The notes: a model not told the origin generated them from the letters alone. DNA of 49,521 nt from Bradyrhizobium sp. NAS96.2 (GCF_001908235.1 NZ_LGHK01000111.1:1-49521), one strand, 5' to 3'. Positions 15,277 through 24,060 are shown, numbered from the stretch's first letter. Program-made: numbers and translations.

Positions 15277-16290
15277 ATGCTGACCCTGATCGGCAAGCGG
15301 CTGCTGTTCGCGATCCCGTCGCTGATCGGGGTCGTGATCGTGACGTTCCTGTTGACGCGCGCGTTGCCGGGCGATCCCGCGGCTTATTTCGCTGGCCCAG
15401 CCGCGACCAAGGAGGCGGTCGATCAGATCAGGAAGAAGCTCGGCTTCGACAAGCCGCTGATCGAGCAGTTCGTGCGCTACACCGGCGATCTCGCCCACGG
15501 CGATCTCGGCACCTCGCTCACCACCGGCCAGCCTGTCGCCGCCGAGTTACGCAACCGCCTGCCGGCGTCGGCCGAACTCACTTTGCTCGGCCTCGTTGTC
15601 TCGATCGTGATCGCGATCCCGCTCGGCGTGCTGGCGGCGACGCGGCCGGGCTCCTGGATCGATCATCTCTGCCGCGTCACCACGACGGCCGGCGTATCGT
15701 TGCCGGTGTTCTTCACCGGGCTCGTGCTGGTTTACGTGTTCTACTTCCGGCTCGGCTGGGCGCCCGCGCCGCTCGGCCGGCTCGACGTGTTCTATAGCGC
15801 GCCGCCGACGGTCACCGGCTTCTATCTGATCGACACGCTGATCGCGCGCGACTTCGAGGCTTTTCGTTCGGCGCTTAGCCAATTGATCCTGCCGGCGGTG
15901 ACGCTCGCGATCTTCTCGCTGGCGCCGATCGCGCGCATGACGCGGGCCTCGATGCTGGCGGTGCTGGCGTCGGATTTCGTCCGCACCGCGCGCGCCAGCG
16001 GCCTGTCGCCCGGCAAGGTGATCGTGACCTACGCGTTCCGAAACGCGATGCTGCCGGTCATCACCACGCTCAGCATGGTGTTCTCCTTCCTGCTCGGGGC
16101 CAATGTGCTGGTGGAGAAGGTGTTCGCCTGGCCCGGCATCGGCTCCTACGCGGTGGAGGCGCTGATCGCGTCCGATTTCGCGCCCGTCCAAGGCTTCGTG
16201 CTGACCATGGCGGTCATGTACGTGCTGCTCAATCTGTTGATCGACATCCTCTACGGCGTGATCGATCCGCGCGTCCGGCTGGAGGGTTAG
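15277..16290 (+). CDS. ABC transporter permease, DppB/OppB type
   Basis: The 337-residue protein has about six membrane helices. Its N-terminus (LIGKRLLFAIPSLIGVVIVTFLLTRALPGDPA) is the hallmark of DppB-type permeases, and the EAA loop (SDFVRTARASGLSPGKVIVTYAFRNAMLPV) contacts the ATPases. It forms the import channel with the DppC-type protein encoded three bases downstream. The gene is separated from its binding-protein gene by a 283-base stretch holding a palindromic repeat. A central insertion around GRLDVFYSAPPTVTGFYLID is within the family range. Confidence 0.94.
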   Translation: MLTLIGKRLLFAIPSLIGVVIVTFLLTRALPGDPAAYFAGPAATKEAVDQIRKKLGFDKPLIEQFVRYTGDLAHGDLGTSLTTGQPVAAELRNRLPASAELTLLGLVVSIVIAIPLGVLAATRPGSWIDHLCRVTTTAGVSLPVFFTGLVLVYVFYFRLGWAPAPLGRLDVFYSAPPTVTGFYLIDTLIARDFEAFRSALSQLILPAVTLAIFSLAPIARMTRASMLAVLASDFVRTARASGLSPGKVIVTYAFRNAMLPVITTLSMVFSFLLGANVLVEKVFAWPGIGSYAVEALIASDFAPVQGFVLTMAVMYVLLNLLIDILYGVIDPRVRLEG

Positions 16291-16293
16291 AGC

Positions 16294-17193
16294 ATGAGCA
16301 GCGTTGCGCCGACCGTCGAACCCGCAGGTCCCGCCCGCACCTCCGGGCTCGCCGCAGTCTTCGAACAGACGCGCTATGTGCTGGGCGAGAACAAGGTCAC
16401 CGGCTTCGCCTTCGTGCTCTTGATCTTGATCATGTTCGCCGCGCTGTTCGGTCCGTACGTGGTGCCGTACGACCCGCTCGCGTCCGACACCGCGGCGGCA
16501 TTGAAGCCGCCGTCCGCGGCGCACTGGTGCGGCACCGATCAGCTCGGCCGCGACATCTTCAGCCGCGTCATCGTCGCAACCCGGCTCGACACCTTCATCG
16601 CGGTGGCCTCCGTCGTGCTGGTGTTCCTGATGGGCGGGCTCGCCGGCATCGCCGCCGGCTATTTCGGCGGCTGGACCGATCGCATCGTCGGCCGGATCGC
16701 CGACACCATTATGGCGTTTCCGCTGTTCGTGCTCGCGATGGGCATCGTCGCGGCGCTCGGCAACACCGTGCAGAACATCATCATCGCGACCGCGATCGTG
16801 AACTTTCCGCTCTATGCCCGCGTCGCGCGCGCGGAAGCCAACGTCCGCCGCAACGCCGGCTTCGTGCAGGCGGCGCGGCTGTCCGGCAATGGCGAGTACC
16901 GCATCCTGCTCGGGCACATCCTGCCCAACATCATGCCGATCATGATCGTGCAGATGTCGCTGACCATGGGCTATGCGATCCTCAATGCCGCGGGCCTGTC
17001 GTTCATCGGGCTCGGCGTCCGGCCGCCCACCGCGGAGTGGGGCATCATGGTCGCCGAGGGCGCCGGCTTCATGGTGTCCGGCGAATGGTGGATCGCGCTA
17101 TTCCCCGGCCTCGCGCTGATGATCGCCGTGTTCTGCTTCAACCTGCTCGGCGACGGCCTGCGCGACATCGTCGACCCGCAGCGGAGGACGTGA
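16294..17193 (+). CDS. ABC transporter permease, DppC/OppC type
   Basis: The 299-residue protein has the N-terminal OppC-type segment (ENKVTGFAFVLLILIMFAALFGPYVVPYDP), the motif HWCGTDQLGRDIFSRVI typical of DppC permeases, about six helices, and an EAA loop (GFVQAARLSGNGEYRILLGHILPN). It should pair with the DppB-type permease upstream. Only three bases separate the genes, so they are co-transcribed and probably translationally coupled. After its stop come a palindromic repeat and then the ATPase gene. Confidence 0.94.
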   Translation: MSSVAPTVEPAGPARTSGLAAVFEQTRYVLGENKVTGFAFVLLILIMFAALFGPYVVPYDPLASDTAAALKPPSAAHWCGTDQLGRDIFSRVIVATRLDTFIAVASVVLVFLMGGLAGIAAGYFGGWTDRIVGRIADTIMAFPLFVLAMGIVAALGNTVQNIIIATAIVNFPLYARVARAEANVRRNAGFVQAARLSGNGEYRILLGHILPNIMPIMIVQMSLTMGYAILNAAGLSFIGLGVRPPTAEWGIMVAEGAGFMVSGEWWIALFPGLALMIAVFCFNLLGDGLRDIVDPQRRT

Positions 17194-17200
17194 TGCGAGC

Positions 17201-17284
17201 CGTCATTGCGAGGAGCGAAGCGACGAAGCAATCCATCTATCCGTTATGCTGTGCGATGGATTGCTTCGCTACGCTCGCAATGAC
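17201..17284. repeat. family A palindromic repeat, copy 3
   Basis: cgtcattgcgaggagcgaag at the left and its inverted copy ending gctcgcaatgacg at the right, with gcaatccat and atggattgc inside. It lies between permease and ATPase genes of one transporter. A short direct repeat, gagcggaggacgtgatg-like, occurs before (17182-17195) and after (17344-17357) it, as if a segment was duplicated at insertion. Confidence 0.9.
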
Positions 17285-17436
17285 GCAAGTTGAGGGTCTG
17301 ATAGAAGATGCGCGGGTCAAGCGCGCGCATGACGAGCTGAACGAGCGGAGGACGTGATGATTGTCTCGGCGCGGTGTCACGCTACCGCTCCGCTCCTTTG
17401 CATGGGGTTGTTTTCGATATTTTGTGGGAGTCGCGC

Positions 17437-19155
17437 ATGACCGCGCAGCCGTTGCTTGACGTCAGCGACCTCACGGTCGAGTTCACCACCCGCCGTGGCA
17501 TCGTCAAGGCGGTGCAGCACGTCAACATCACGGTGGCCAAGGGCGAGACCGTCGGCATCGTCGGCGAGTCCGGCTCCGGCAAGTCGGTGACATCATACGC
17601 CGTGATGCGCATCCTCGATCGGGCGGGGCGGATCGCCGAGGGCTCGGTGATGTTCTCCGGCATCGACGTCAAGGGGGCGACCGAAAGCCAGATGCGCGAT
17701 CTGCGCGGCCGCGAAGTCTCGATGATCTTCCAGAATCCGCGCGCCGCGCTCAATCCGATCCGCAAGGTCGGGCACCAGATCGAGGACGTGCTGCGCCAGC
17801 ATGTGCAGCAGGCCCAGGTCACCGACCGCGGCGAGACCGCGATCGAGGCGCTGGAGCAAGTCAAGATCGCGCGGCCGCGCGAGCGCTATCACGCCTATCC
17901 GTTCGAACTGTCCGGCGGCATGTGCCAGCGCGTCGTCATCGCGCTGGCGCTGGCATGTAATCCGCAGCTTCTGATCGCCGACGAGCCGACCACCGGCCTC
18001 GACGTCACCACCCAGAAGGCGGTGATGGATTTGATCGTCGAATTGACGCGGCGCCGCGCGATGTCGACGATCCTGATCACGCACGATCTCGGCCTCGCCG
18101 CCGCCTATTGCGACCGCGTCGTGGTGATGGAGAAGGGCCGCGTGGTCGAGACCGCAAAGTCGGCCGACATCTTCGCCGCGCCCCAGCACGACTACACGAA
18201 GAAGCTGATGCGCGCGACGCCGCGGCTGGGAGTGTCGCTCAGGGATTTGTTGCCGGAGGAGGATGAGGCGCCGACGACGGCCGGGACCGCGGCCGTGCCT
18301 GCGCCTGTGGAGCGCGGGCAGCCCCTCCTGTCAGTCGAAAAGCTCGTCAAGGAATACCCCCGCCAGGGCGCGGGCTCGGTGCTGACAAAGCTGTTCGGCC
18401 GCAAGCCGCCGGTCGAGGAAGACATCTTCCGCGCCGTCGACGGCATCAGTTTCCAGATCGACCATGGCGAGAGCGTCGGCCTGGTTGGCGAATCCGGTTG
18501 CGGCAAGTCGACGACGTCGATGATGGTGATGCGGCTATTGGACCAGACCTCCGGCCGCATCATGTTCGACGGCGAGAACATCGGCGGCATCCTGCCGCAA
18601 TCCTTTGCGCGGCTGCCGCGGCGCAGCCAGATCCAGATGGTGTTCCAGGATCCGACCGACAGCCTCAACCCGCGCTTCACCGCGGCGCGCGCGATCGCGG
18701 ACCCGATCATGCAACTCGGCGACATCAAAGGGCGCGACGCGCTCCGCGACCGCTGCGAGGAGCTGGCACGGCTGGTCGGCTTGCCGGTCAATCTGCTGGA
18801 TCGCTTTCCGCATCAGCTGTCCGGCGGCCAGAAGGCCCGCGTCGGCATCGCGCGCGCCATTGCGCTGCATCCGAAGCTCGTGATCCTCGACGAGCCGACC
18901 GCGGCGCTCGATGTCTCCGTGCAGGCCGTTGTGCTCAATCTGCTGCAGGACCTCAAGCAGTCGATGGGCATGAGCTATCTGTTCGTGTCGCACGACCTCA
19001 ACGTGGTGCGCCTGCTGTGCGATCGCGTCATCGTGATGCGCGCCGGCCGCATCGTGGAGCAGGGCACGTCCGAACACGTCTTGGGCAATCCGCAGGATGC
19101 CTATACAAAAGAACTGCTGACGGCGATCCCGCATCCGCCGTTGCCGGTTGCTTGA
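17437..19155 (+). CDS. fused double ABC ATPase (DppD-DppF type)
   Basis: The 572-residue protein has two complete nucleotide-binding domains. The first has Walker A GESGSGKS at 43-50, signature LSGGMCQR near 158 and Walker B LLIADEPTTGLD. The second has Walker A GESGCGKS at about 351-358, signature LSGGQKAR near 461 and Walker B LVILDEPTAALD. Each ends with an oligopeptide-transporter C-terminal segment (DYTKKLMRATP; DAYTKELLTAIPHP). It energises import through the two permeases. In many bacteria these are separate dppD and dppF genes; here they are one chain joined by a linker at about 270-310. I used the ATG at 17437 with GGGAG six bases away. Confidence 0.94.
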   Translation: MTAQPLLDVSDLTVEFTTRRGIVKAVQHVNITVAKGETVGIVGESGSGKSVTSYAVMRILDRAGRIAEGSVMFSGIDVKGATESQMRDLRGREVSMIFQNPRAALNPIRKVGHQIEDVLRQHVQQAQVTDRGETAIEALEQVKIARPRERYHAYPFELSGGMCQRVVIALALACNPQLLIADEPTTGLDVTTQKAVMDLIVELTRRRAMSTILITHDLGLAAAYCDRVVVMEKGRVVETAKSADIFAAPQHDYTKKLMRATPRLGVSLRDLLPEEDEAPTTAGTAAVPAPVERGQPLLSVEKLVKEYPRQGAGSVLTKLFGRKPPVEEDIFRAVDGISFQIDHGESVGLVGESGCGKSTTSMMVMRLLDQTSGRIMFDGENIGGILPQSFARLPRRSQIQMVFQDPTDSLNPRFTAARAIADPIMQLGDIKGRDALRDRCEELARLVGLPVNLLDRFPHQLSGGQKARVGIARAIALHPKLVILDEPTAALDVSVQAVVLNLLQDLKQSMGMSYLFVSHDLNVVRLLCDRVIVMRAGRIVEQGTSEHVLGNPQDAYTKELLTAIPHPPLPVA

Positions 19156-19174
19156 AAAACTCACTGGGAGCGAA

Positions 19175-19354
19175 ATGGCCGATCATCTCGACGACTACGT
19201 GAATGCCGCCGCCCGCGCGATGGAGCTGCCGCTGGACGACGCCTGGCGTCCGGCGGTGTGCGCCAACCTAGAGGTCGCGCTGCGGCTGGCGAAACTGGTC
19301 GATGACTTCCCGCTGCCCGATGACGCCGCGTCGGCTGCGATCTATTCGGCCTGA
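19175..19354 (+). CDS. atzG: AtzG/HpxX-like (DUF4089) small amidase subunit
   Basis: This 59-residue acidic helical protein (MADHLDDYVNAAARAMELPL...) matches the DUF4089/AtzG family. In Pseudomonas sp. ADP, AtzG is a GatC-like partner that binds and stabilises the amidase AtzE; HpxX is the equivalent in the Klebsiella oxalurate cluster. The start follows GGGAG by five bases and lies 19 bases after the ATPase stop. The AtzE-like amidase gene starts 7 bases after its stop, which supports a two-subunit enzyme. No catalytic residues are expected in this subunit. Confidence 0.88.
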   Translation: MADHLDDYVNAAARAMELPLDDAWRPAVCANLEVALRLAKLVDDFPLPDDAASAAIYSA

Positions 19355-19361
19355 GATCGCG

Positions 19362-20759
19362 ATGTCCGAAACTCCCGCGTCCATGTCGGCCGCCGAGACC
19401 GCGCAAGCCGTCTCAAGCCGCAAGATCACCGCCCTCGCTGCGACCGAAGCTGCGCTTGCGCGTATCGCTGTTCACGACAAGGTCCTCAATGCCTTCACCG
19501 ACGTGACCCCCGATCGCGCCCGCGCGAAGGCGCGTACGATCGATGCGGAGATCGCAGCCGGAAAATCCGTCGGCCCGCTCGCCGGCGTACCGTTCGCGGT
19601 GAAGAACCTGTTCGATGTGCAAGGGCTCTCGACCCGCGCCGGCTCGAAGATCAATCGCGACCTGCCGGCCTCGCCGCGCGACGCGACGCTGATCGAGCGG
19701 ATGGAAGCGGCCGGTGCCGTGCTGGTCGGCGCGCTCAACATGGGCGAGTACGCCTACGACTTCACCGGCGAGAACGCGCATGACGGTCCGTCGCGCAATC
19801 CGCACGATCCGGCGCGGATGGCCGGCGGCTCCTCGGGGGGCTCCGGCAGTGCCGTCGGCGGCGCGCTGGTGCCGATCGCGCTCGGCTCCGATACCAACGG
19901 CTCGATCCGGGTGCCGTCGTCATTCTGCGGCATCTTCGGCCTGAAGCCGACCTATGGCCGGCTGTCGCGTGCGCGCTCCTTTCCGTTCGTCGCAAGCCTC
20001 GATCATCTCGGTCCGTTCGCGCGCAGCGTGAAGGATCTCGCCCTCGCATACGACGTCATGCAGGGGCCCGACACTGATGATCCCGCCTGCGTCGCGCGAC
20101 CGGTCGAGCCCACAACGCCGCTGCTGACCGAAGGGATCAGCGGGCTGCGGGTTGCGATCGCCGGCGGCTATTTCCAGCAGAATCTGTTGCCGGAGGCGGT
20201 CGAAGCAATCGCGTGCGTCGCAAAGGCGCTCGGCGCGACGCAGGTCGTGGAGCTGCCGGAAGCCGCGCGTGCCCGTGCGGCGGCCTTCATTATCACCACG
20301 ACCGAGGGCGCCGCGCTGCACCTCGATCGGCTGCGCAAGCGTCCGAATGATTTCGATCCGGCGGTGCGCGATCGCTTGTTTTCGGGCGCGATGGTCCCGG
20401 CGGTTCATGTCGACAAGGCGCAGAAGTTCCGCCGCTGGTATCGTGCCAGGGTGCTGGAGCTGTTCCAGTCGGTCGACGTGATCCTGGCGCCGGCAACCCC
20501 GTGCACCGCGCCGAAGATCGGTCAGGCCACCTTTACCCTTGATGGGGTCGAGCTTCCGGTGCGTCCCAATATCGGTCTCCATACCCAGCCGATCTCCTTC
20601 ATCGGCCTGCCGGTGGCCGCCGTGCCGGTGCCGCTTGAACCGATGCCGATCGGCGTTCAGATTATTGCCGCGCCCTGGCGCGAGGACATTGCGCTGCGGG
20701 TCGCCTACGCGCTGGAACAGATGGGCGTCGTGGTCGCGCCGGCGCCAAGGGGATTCTAG
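19362..20759 (+). CDS. atzE: AtzE/HpxY-family amidohydrolase
   Basis: The 465-residue amidase-signature enzyme has the Ser-cisSer-Lys triad: K81 in GVPFAVKNLFD, the cis-serine at 157/158 in AGGSSGGSGS, and the nucleophile S181 in GSDTNGSIRVPSSFCG. AtzE hydrolyses 1-carboxybiuret in cyanuric acid breakdown; the related HpxY sits in purine/oxalurate catabolism. The ATG at 19362 is used; an upstream in-frame ATG at 19302 would overlap the AtzG-like gene and adds a sequence unlike the family. Neighbours (AtzG-like, AtzH-like, AtzF) support a ureido-compound pathway, but no cyanuric acid hydrolase (AtzD) is in the window, so the true substrate is open. Confidence 0.9.
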   Translation: MSETPASMSAAETAQAVSSRKITALAATEAALARIAVHDKVLNAFTDVTPDRARAKARTIDAEIAAGKSVGPLAGVPFAVKNLFDVQGLSTRAGSKINRDLPASPRDATLIERMEAAGAVLVGALNMGEYAYDFTGENAHDGPSRNPHDPARMAGGSSGGSGSAVGGALVPIALGSDTNGSIRVPSSFCGIFGLKPTYGRLSRARSFPFVASLDHLGPFARSVKDLALAYDVMQGPDTDDPACVARPVEPTTPLLTEGISGLRVAIAGGYFQQNLLPEAVEAIACVAKALGATQVVELPEAARARAAAFIITTTEGAALHLDRLRKRPNDFDPAVRDRLFSGAMVPAVHVDKAQKFRRWYRARVLELFQSVDVILAPATPCTAPKIGQATFTLDGVELPVRPNIGLHTQPISFIGLPVAAVPVPLEPMPIGVQIIAAPWREDIALRVAYALEQMGVVVAPAPRGF

Positions 20760-20760
20760 T

Positions 20761-21153
20761 ATGGACATCGATCTTCCCGATGTGGTTGCTGAAGTCACCG
20801 CGCAGTTCCAGCGATATGAGAAGGCGCTGGTGTCGAACGACGTCGCTGTGCTCGACGAGCTGTTCCGCAACGACAGCCGCACGCTGCGCTATGGCATCGG
20901 CGAGAACCTTTATGGCTACGCCGAGATCATGGCGTTTCGCGCCGGGCGCTCGCCGGTCGGCCTGATGCGCAAGATCGATCGTACCGTGATCACGACCTAT
21001 GGCCGCGACACCGCGATCGCCTCGACGCTGTTCTATCGGGACAGCACTCCGGGTAGGGTGGGGCGGCAGATGCAGACGTGGATTCGCTTCCCCGAGGGCT
21101 GGAGAATCGTCGCGGCGCATGTCAGCGTCATCGACGAGCCTAAAGGCGTTTGA
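20761..21153 (+). CDS. hpxZ: AtzH/HpxZ-like protein (DUF3225)
   Basis: The 130-residue protein has the SnoaL/NTF2-like fold of the DUF3225 family: VTAQFQRYEKALVSNDVAVLDELFRNDSRTLRYGIGENLYGYAEI followed by FRAGR and a C-terminal WRIVAAHVSVID strand. AtzH of Pseudomonas sp. ADP is reported as a decarboxylating amidohydrolase acting on 1,3-dicarboxyurea to give allophanate, feeding AtzF; HpxZ is its homologue in oxalurate clusters. The gene begins one base after the AtzE-like stop (TAGTATG), so the two are coupled. The order AtzG-AtzE-AtzH equals HpxX-HpxY-HpxZ. Confidence 0.88.
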   Translation: MDIDLPDVVAEVTAQFQRYEKALVSNDVAVLDELFRNDSRTLRYGIGENLYGYAEIMAFRAGRSPVGLMRKIDRTVITTYGRDTAIASTLFYRDSTPGRVGRQMQTWIRFPEGWRIVAAHVSVIDEPKGV

Positions 21154-21170
21154 ACAAGAGCGCTTGAATC

Positions 21171-21902
21171 ATGAGCCTGGACGATCTTCCGACCCGCACG
21201 CAGCAAGCCACTGAACCCGAGCCGGCCGTGCCGCGCGTCGATCGCCCGTCGTCGCTGGTCGACAAGGTCACGCGCGCCGAAGAGCTGCGCCTGCAACTCG
21301 CCGACGAGATCGTGCGCGGCACGCTGCCGCCCGGCGCCGGTCTCGATGAGACTGACCTTGCGCGCCGCTTCAATGTCTCGCGGACCCCGGTGCGCGAGGC
21401 GTTGCGGCAGCTGGCCGCGAGCGGCCTGATCGATGCTCGCGCGCATCGCGGCGCGGTGGTGGCGCGGCCCTCCCTTGAAAGACTCACCGGCATGTTCGAG
21501 GCGATGGCCGAGCTCGAGGCGATGTGCGCCGGCCTTGCCGCCGAACGCATGACGCCGGCGGAGCGCCATGCGCTGGAGGCGATCCACGAGGAGCTGCGGG
21601 TCTTGAGCTACACCGGCAATCCCGAGCGCTTCCACGAGGTCAATGAGCGCTTTCACAACGCGATCTATGCCGGCTCGCAGAACGCTTACATCGCCGAGAT
21701 CACCTTGGCGACGCGGGTGCGGGTGCAGCCGTTCCGCCGCGCCCAGTTCCGCAATCTCGGGCGTCTGGCAAAATCCCACGCCGAGCACGACCGCGTCGTC
21801 GTCGCCATCCTGCGCGGCGACAAGACAGGGGCTGCTGCGGCGATGCGCGCCCATATCGAGCAGGTGCGCGGGGAGTACGAGACCTACGCGGTGTCGGTGT
21901 AG
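21171..21902 (+). CDS. GntR-family (FCD) transcriptional regulator
   Basis: The 243-residue protein has an N-terminal winged helix (about 38-98: LRLQLADEIVRGTLPPGAGL, DETDLARRFNVSRTPVREAL) and an all-helical FCD effector domain (about 105-235) with the metal-binding type residues in FHEVNERFHNAIY and KSHAEHDRVVVAILRGD. FCD regulators usually repress catabolic genes and release DNA on binding an organic acid. It ends the rightward AtzG/E/H run, 17 bases after it, and probably regulates this operon and the opposite-strand atzF gene, whose promoter has ATTGT-N2-ACAAT sites. Confidence 0.93.
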   Translation: MSLDDLPTRTQQATEPEPAVPRVDRPSSLVDKVTRAEELRLQLADEIVRGTLPPGAGLDETDLARRFNVSRTPVREALRQLAASGLIDARAHRGAVVARPSLERLTGMFEAMAELEAMCAGLAAERMTPAERHALEAIHEELRVLSYTGNPERFHEVNERFHNAIYAGSQNAYIAEITLATRVRVQPFRRAQFRNLGRLAKSHAEHDRVVVAILRGDKTGAAAAMRAHIEQVRGEYETYAVSV

Positions 21903-21915
21903 CACTCGCTCCTCC

Positions 21916-22001
21916 CGTCATTGCGAGGAGCGAAGCGACGAAGCAATCCATCTGTCCATCCACGCGGAGATATGGATTGCTTCGCTTCGCTCGCAATGAC
22001 G
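21916..22001. repeat. family A palindromic repeat, copy 4
   Basis: cgtcattgcgaggagcgaag ... cttcgctcgcaatgacg with gcaatccatc and tatggattgc in the centre. It occupies the space between the convergent GntR and atzF genes, a natural place for a two-way terminator. Confidence 0.9.
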
Positions 22002-22036
22002 AGGGTGCGAGGCAAGGGAGCGCACCAGCCTGGCGG

Positions 22037-23824
22037 CTACGCTTTTGCCTTCTCCGCCATGAACGCCCGCCAGCCGCCATAGGCCGAGATATCCTTCGCG
22101 CCATGGATCGCGGCCGGCTCGACGATGAAGCCCTTGGCCTGCCGTCCGTCGGCGAGCCGGACCGTGCCGATCGAGAGCGGCGGCGGAATCGCGGCGACGA
22201 ATTTTCCGAACGCGGCGGCCGACATTGCCCAGAGCTCGAGCTTGATCGATGCACCCGCGCCGGCCTCGATACGCAGCATGCCGGGTTTCGGCGGCGTGGT
22301 GTCGAGAGCATAGAGCTTGTAGTCCGCTGCGGTGGTGGTCGCTTCCAGCAGCCGCGCATCGAGCGTCGTCAGCTCATGATTCAGCGCCATGCCGGAGAGA
22401 TGCGCGCCGACCACCGCGATCGTGATCTCGTCGGCGCTGGCCTGCGCCGGGACAGCGGCCAGCGGCGGCTGCGGCAGCGCCTTCGCGCCGAGCGCAAGTC
22501 CGGTGTCGGCGTGGAACACGCGGCCCATGCCGGCAAGCTTCGCATCGCAGCCGGCAGGAGCGAGCAGCGTGATGCCGAACGGCGCGCCGTCGGGACGCAT
22601 CGCCGCCGGCAGCGCGAGGCCGCAGAGATCGAGCAGGTTGACGAAGTTGGTGTAGGTGCCGAGCCGCGAGTTGAGCTCGATCGGGTTGGCCAGCACGTCG
22701 GCGGTGGAATAGACCGTCGGGGCGGTCGGCAGCACGATTGCGTCGAGTTGCGCGAAGGTGCGCGCGGCCACGCCGCGCAGCGCCTGCAGGCGATAGAGCG
22801 CGGCGAATGTATCGGCCGCGGTCGGCCGCGCGCCGCCGATGGTGATCTCGCGGGTCACCGGATGGATCGCGTCGGGCGACGATGCCAGCAGGTCGCGGAT
22901 CACGAGATAGCGCTCGGCGACCCACGGGCCCTCATAGAGCAGCCGCGCGGTCTCGTAGAACGGCTCGAGGTCGAACTCGACGAGTTCGGCGCCGAGCGCC
23001 TGCCAGCGTGTCAGTGCCGCGCCATAGGCCGTTTCGGCTTCGCGATCGCCGAAGAAGATCAGCTGGCCGCTCTTGGGAATGCCGAGCTTCAGCTTCGCCG
23101 GGAACGCCGCGAGCGGCCCGAGCGGCCGGTCGCGCGAGAACGGATCGGCATCGTCAGGCCCGGCCATCACGGCAAGCGCGGCCAATGCGTCATCGACGGT
23201 GAGCGAGAACACCGAAATGCAGTCGAGCGTGCGGCAGGCCGGCACCAGCCCTGCGTTCGAGATCAGCCCGAGGCTCGGCTTGAGCCCGACGATATTGTTG
23301 AGCATCGCCGGGACGCGGCCGCTGCCCGCGGTGTCGGTACCGAGCGACAGCGGCACGAGGCCCGCCGACACCGCGACCGCAGAGCCCGAGCTCGATCCAC
23401 CCGGCACGAGGTCGCCGCGCACCGGGTTCCTGGGAATGCCGTAGGGCGAGCGCACGCCGACCAGGCCGGTGGCGAACTGGTCGAGATTGGTCTTGCCGAT
23501 GATGATGGCGCCGGCCGCGCGCAGCCTGGCGACAACAGTGGAATCCTTCGCGGGCAGATAGGAGAATGCCGGGCAGGCGGCGGTGGTCGGCAGCCCCGCG
23601 ACGTCGATATTGTCCTTCACGGCGACCGGCACGCCATAAAGCGGCAGCGTCGGGTCCGTGAGCCGCTCGGCTTCGGCGAGCGCCTCCTGCTCGTCGCGCA
23701 GGCTGATAAAGATGGCGGGATCGTTGTGCTCGCGAATGCGCTGGTAGCTGCTCGCCACGGTTTGCGCCGGCGTCATGGTCTTGGTGCGGTGTGCGGCAAC
23801 GATCGCGGCGACAGTTTCAGTCAC
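22037..23824 (-). CDS. atzF: allophanate hydrolase
   Basis: The 595-residue enzyme converts allophanate to ammonia and CO2. The amidase domain (about 1-440) has lysine in GVPVAVKDNIDVAGLPTT, the cis-serine in PGGSSSGSAVAVSAG and the nucleophile in LGTDTAGSGRVPA. A C-terminal domain (about 470-595: ITIAVVGAHLSGMALNHEL... and FIVEPAAIHGAKDISAYGGW) is typical of AtzF and assists decarboxylation. I used the GTG with first base 23824 (VTETVAAIVAAHRTK) because the longer ATG frame to 23923 reads through a palindromic operator and is unlike the family; no strong Shine-Dalgarno supports either. It converges on the GntR gene and completes the AtzE/G/H pathway. Confidence 0.92.
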   Translation of the reverse strand: MTETVAAIVAAHRTKTMTPAQTVASSYQRIREHNDPAIFISLRDEQEALAEAERLTDPTLPLYGVPVAVKDNIDVAGLPTTAACPAFSYLPAKDSTVVARLRAAGAIIIGKTNLDQFATGLVGVRSPYGIPRNPVRGDLVPGGSSSGSAVAVSAGLVPLSLGTDTAGSGRVPAMLNNIVGLKPSLGLISNAGLVPACRTLDCISVFSLTVDDALAALAVMAGPDDADPFSRDRPLGPLAAFPAKLKLGIPKSGQLIFFGDREAETAYGAALTRWQALGAELVEFDLEPFYETARLLYEGPWVAERYLVIRDLLASSPDAIHPVTREITIGGARPTAADTFAALYRLQALRGVAARTFAQLDAIVLPTAPTVYSTADVLANPIELNSRLGTYTNFVNLLDLCGLALPAAMRPDGAPFGITLLAPAGCDAKLAGMGRVFHADTGLALGAKALPQPPLAAVPAQASADEITIAVVGAHLSGMALNHELTTLDARLLEATTTAADYKLYALDTTPPKPGMLRIEAGAGASIKLELWAMSAAAFGKFVAAIPPPLSIGTVRLADGRQAKGFIVEPAAIHGAKDISAYGGWRAFMAEKAKA

Positions 23825-23907
23825 GTGGTTGGCTCGTCTGTTGAGCGACTGGGCATGGGGTGCCCGCCGCGAGGGAATTGCAGCCTGATCGAAGCAAGCA
23901 ATGTGCC

Positions 23908-23919
23908 ATTGTGTACAAT
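23908..23919. promoter_or_regulatory. candidate GntR/FCD operator at the atzF promoter
   Basis: ATTGTGTACAAT is a palindrome with arms ATTGT and ACAAT and a two-base centre, the usual shape of FCD-type GntR sites. A partial second copy (ATTACACAAT, 23947-23956) lies 28 bases further upstream of atzF. The GntR gene of the same cluster is the natural candidate to bind here. Confidence 0.55.
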
Positions 23920-24060
23920 TCATCCGCGGTCGCGATGCGACGAATTATTACACAATATCAGCTGTTTGAAATGCTCGCTGGTAGCTGATGCAGGCTGACT
24001 TGCGAGTGTCGATGCCTAATTTTAGAGCAGGTGTGACCAGGCCGAAATCCGGCCGCGGGA

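Noticed and set aside
21977..23998. 673-residue open frame opposite atzF
   Set aside because: Very rich in Arg, Gln, His and Glu, overlaps the amidase motifs of atzF in antisense and lacks a ribosome site.
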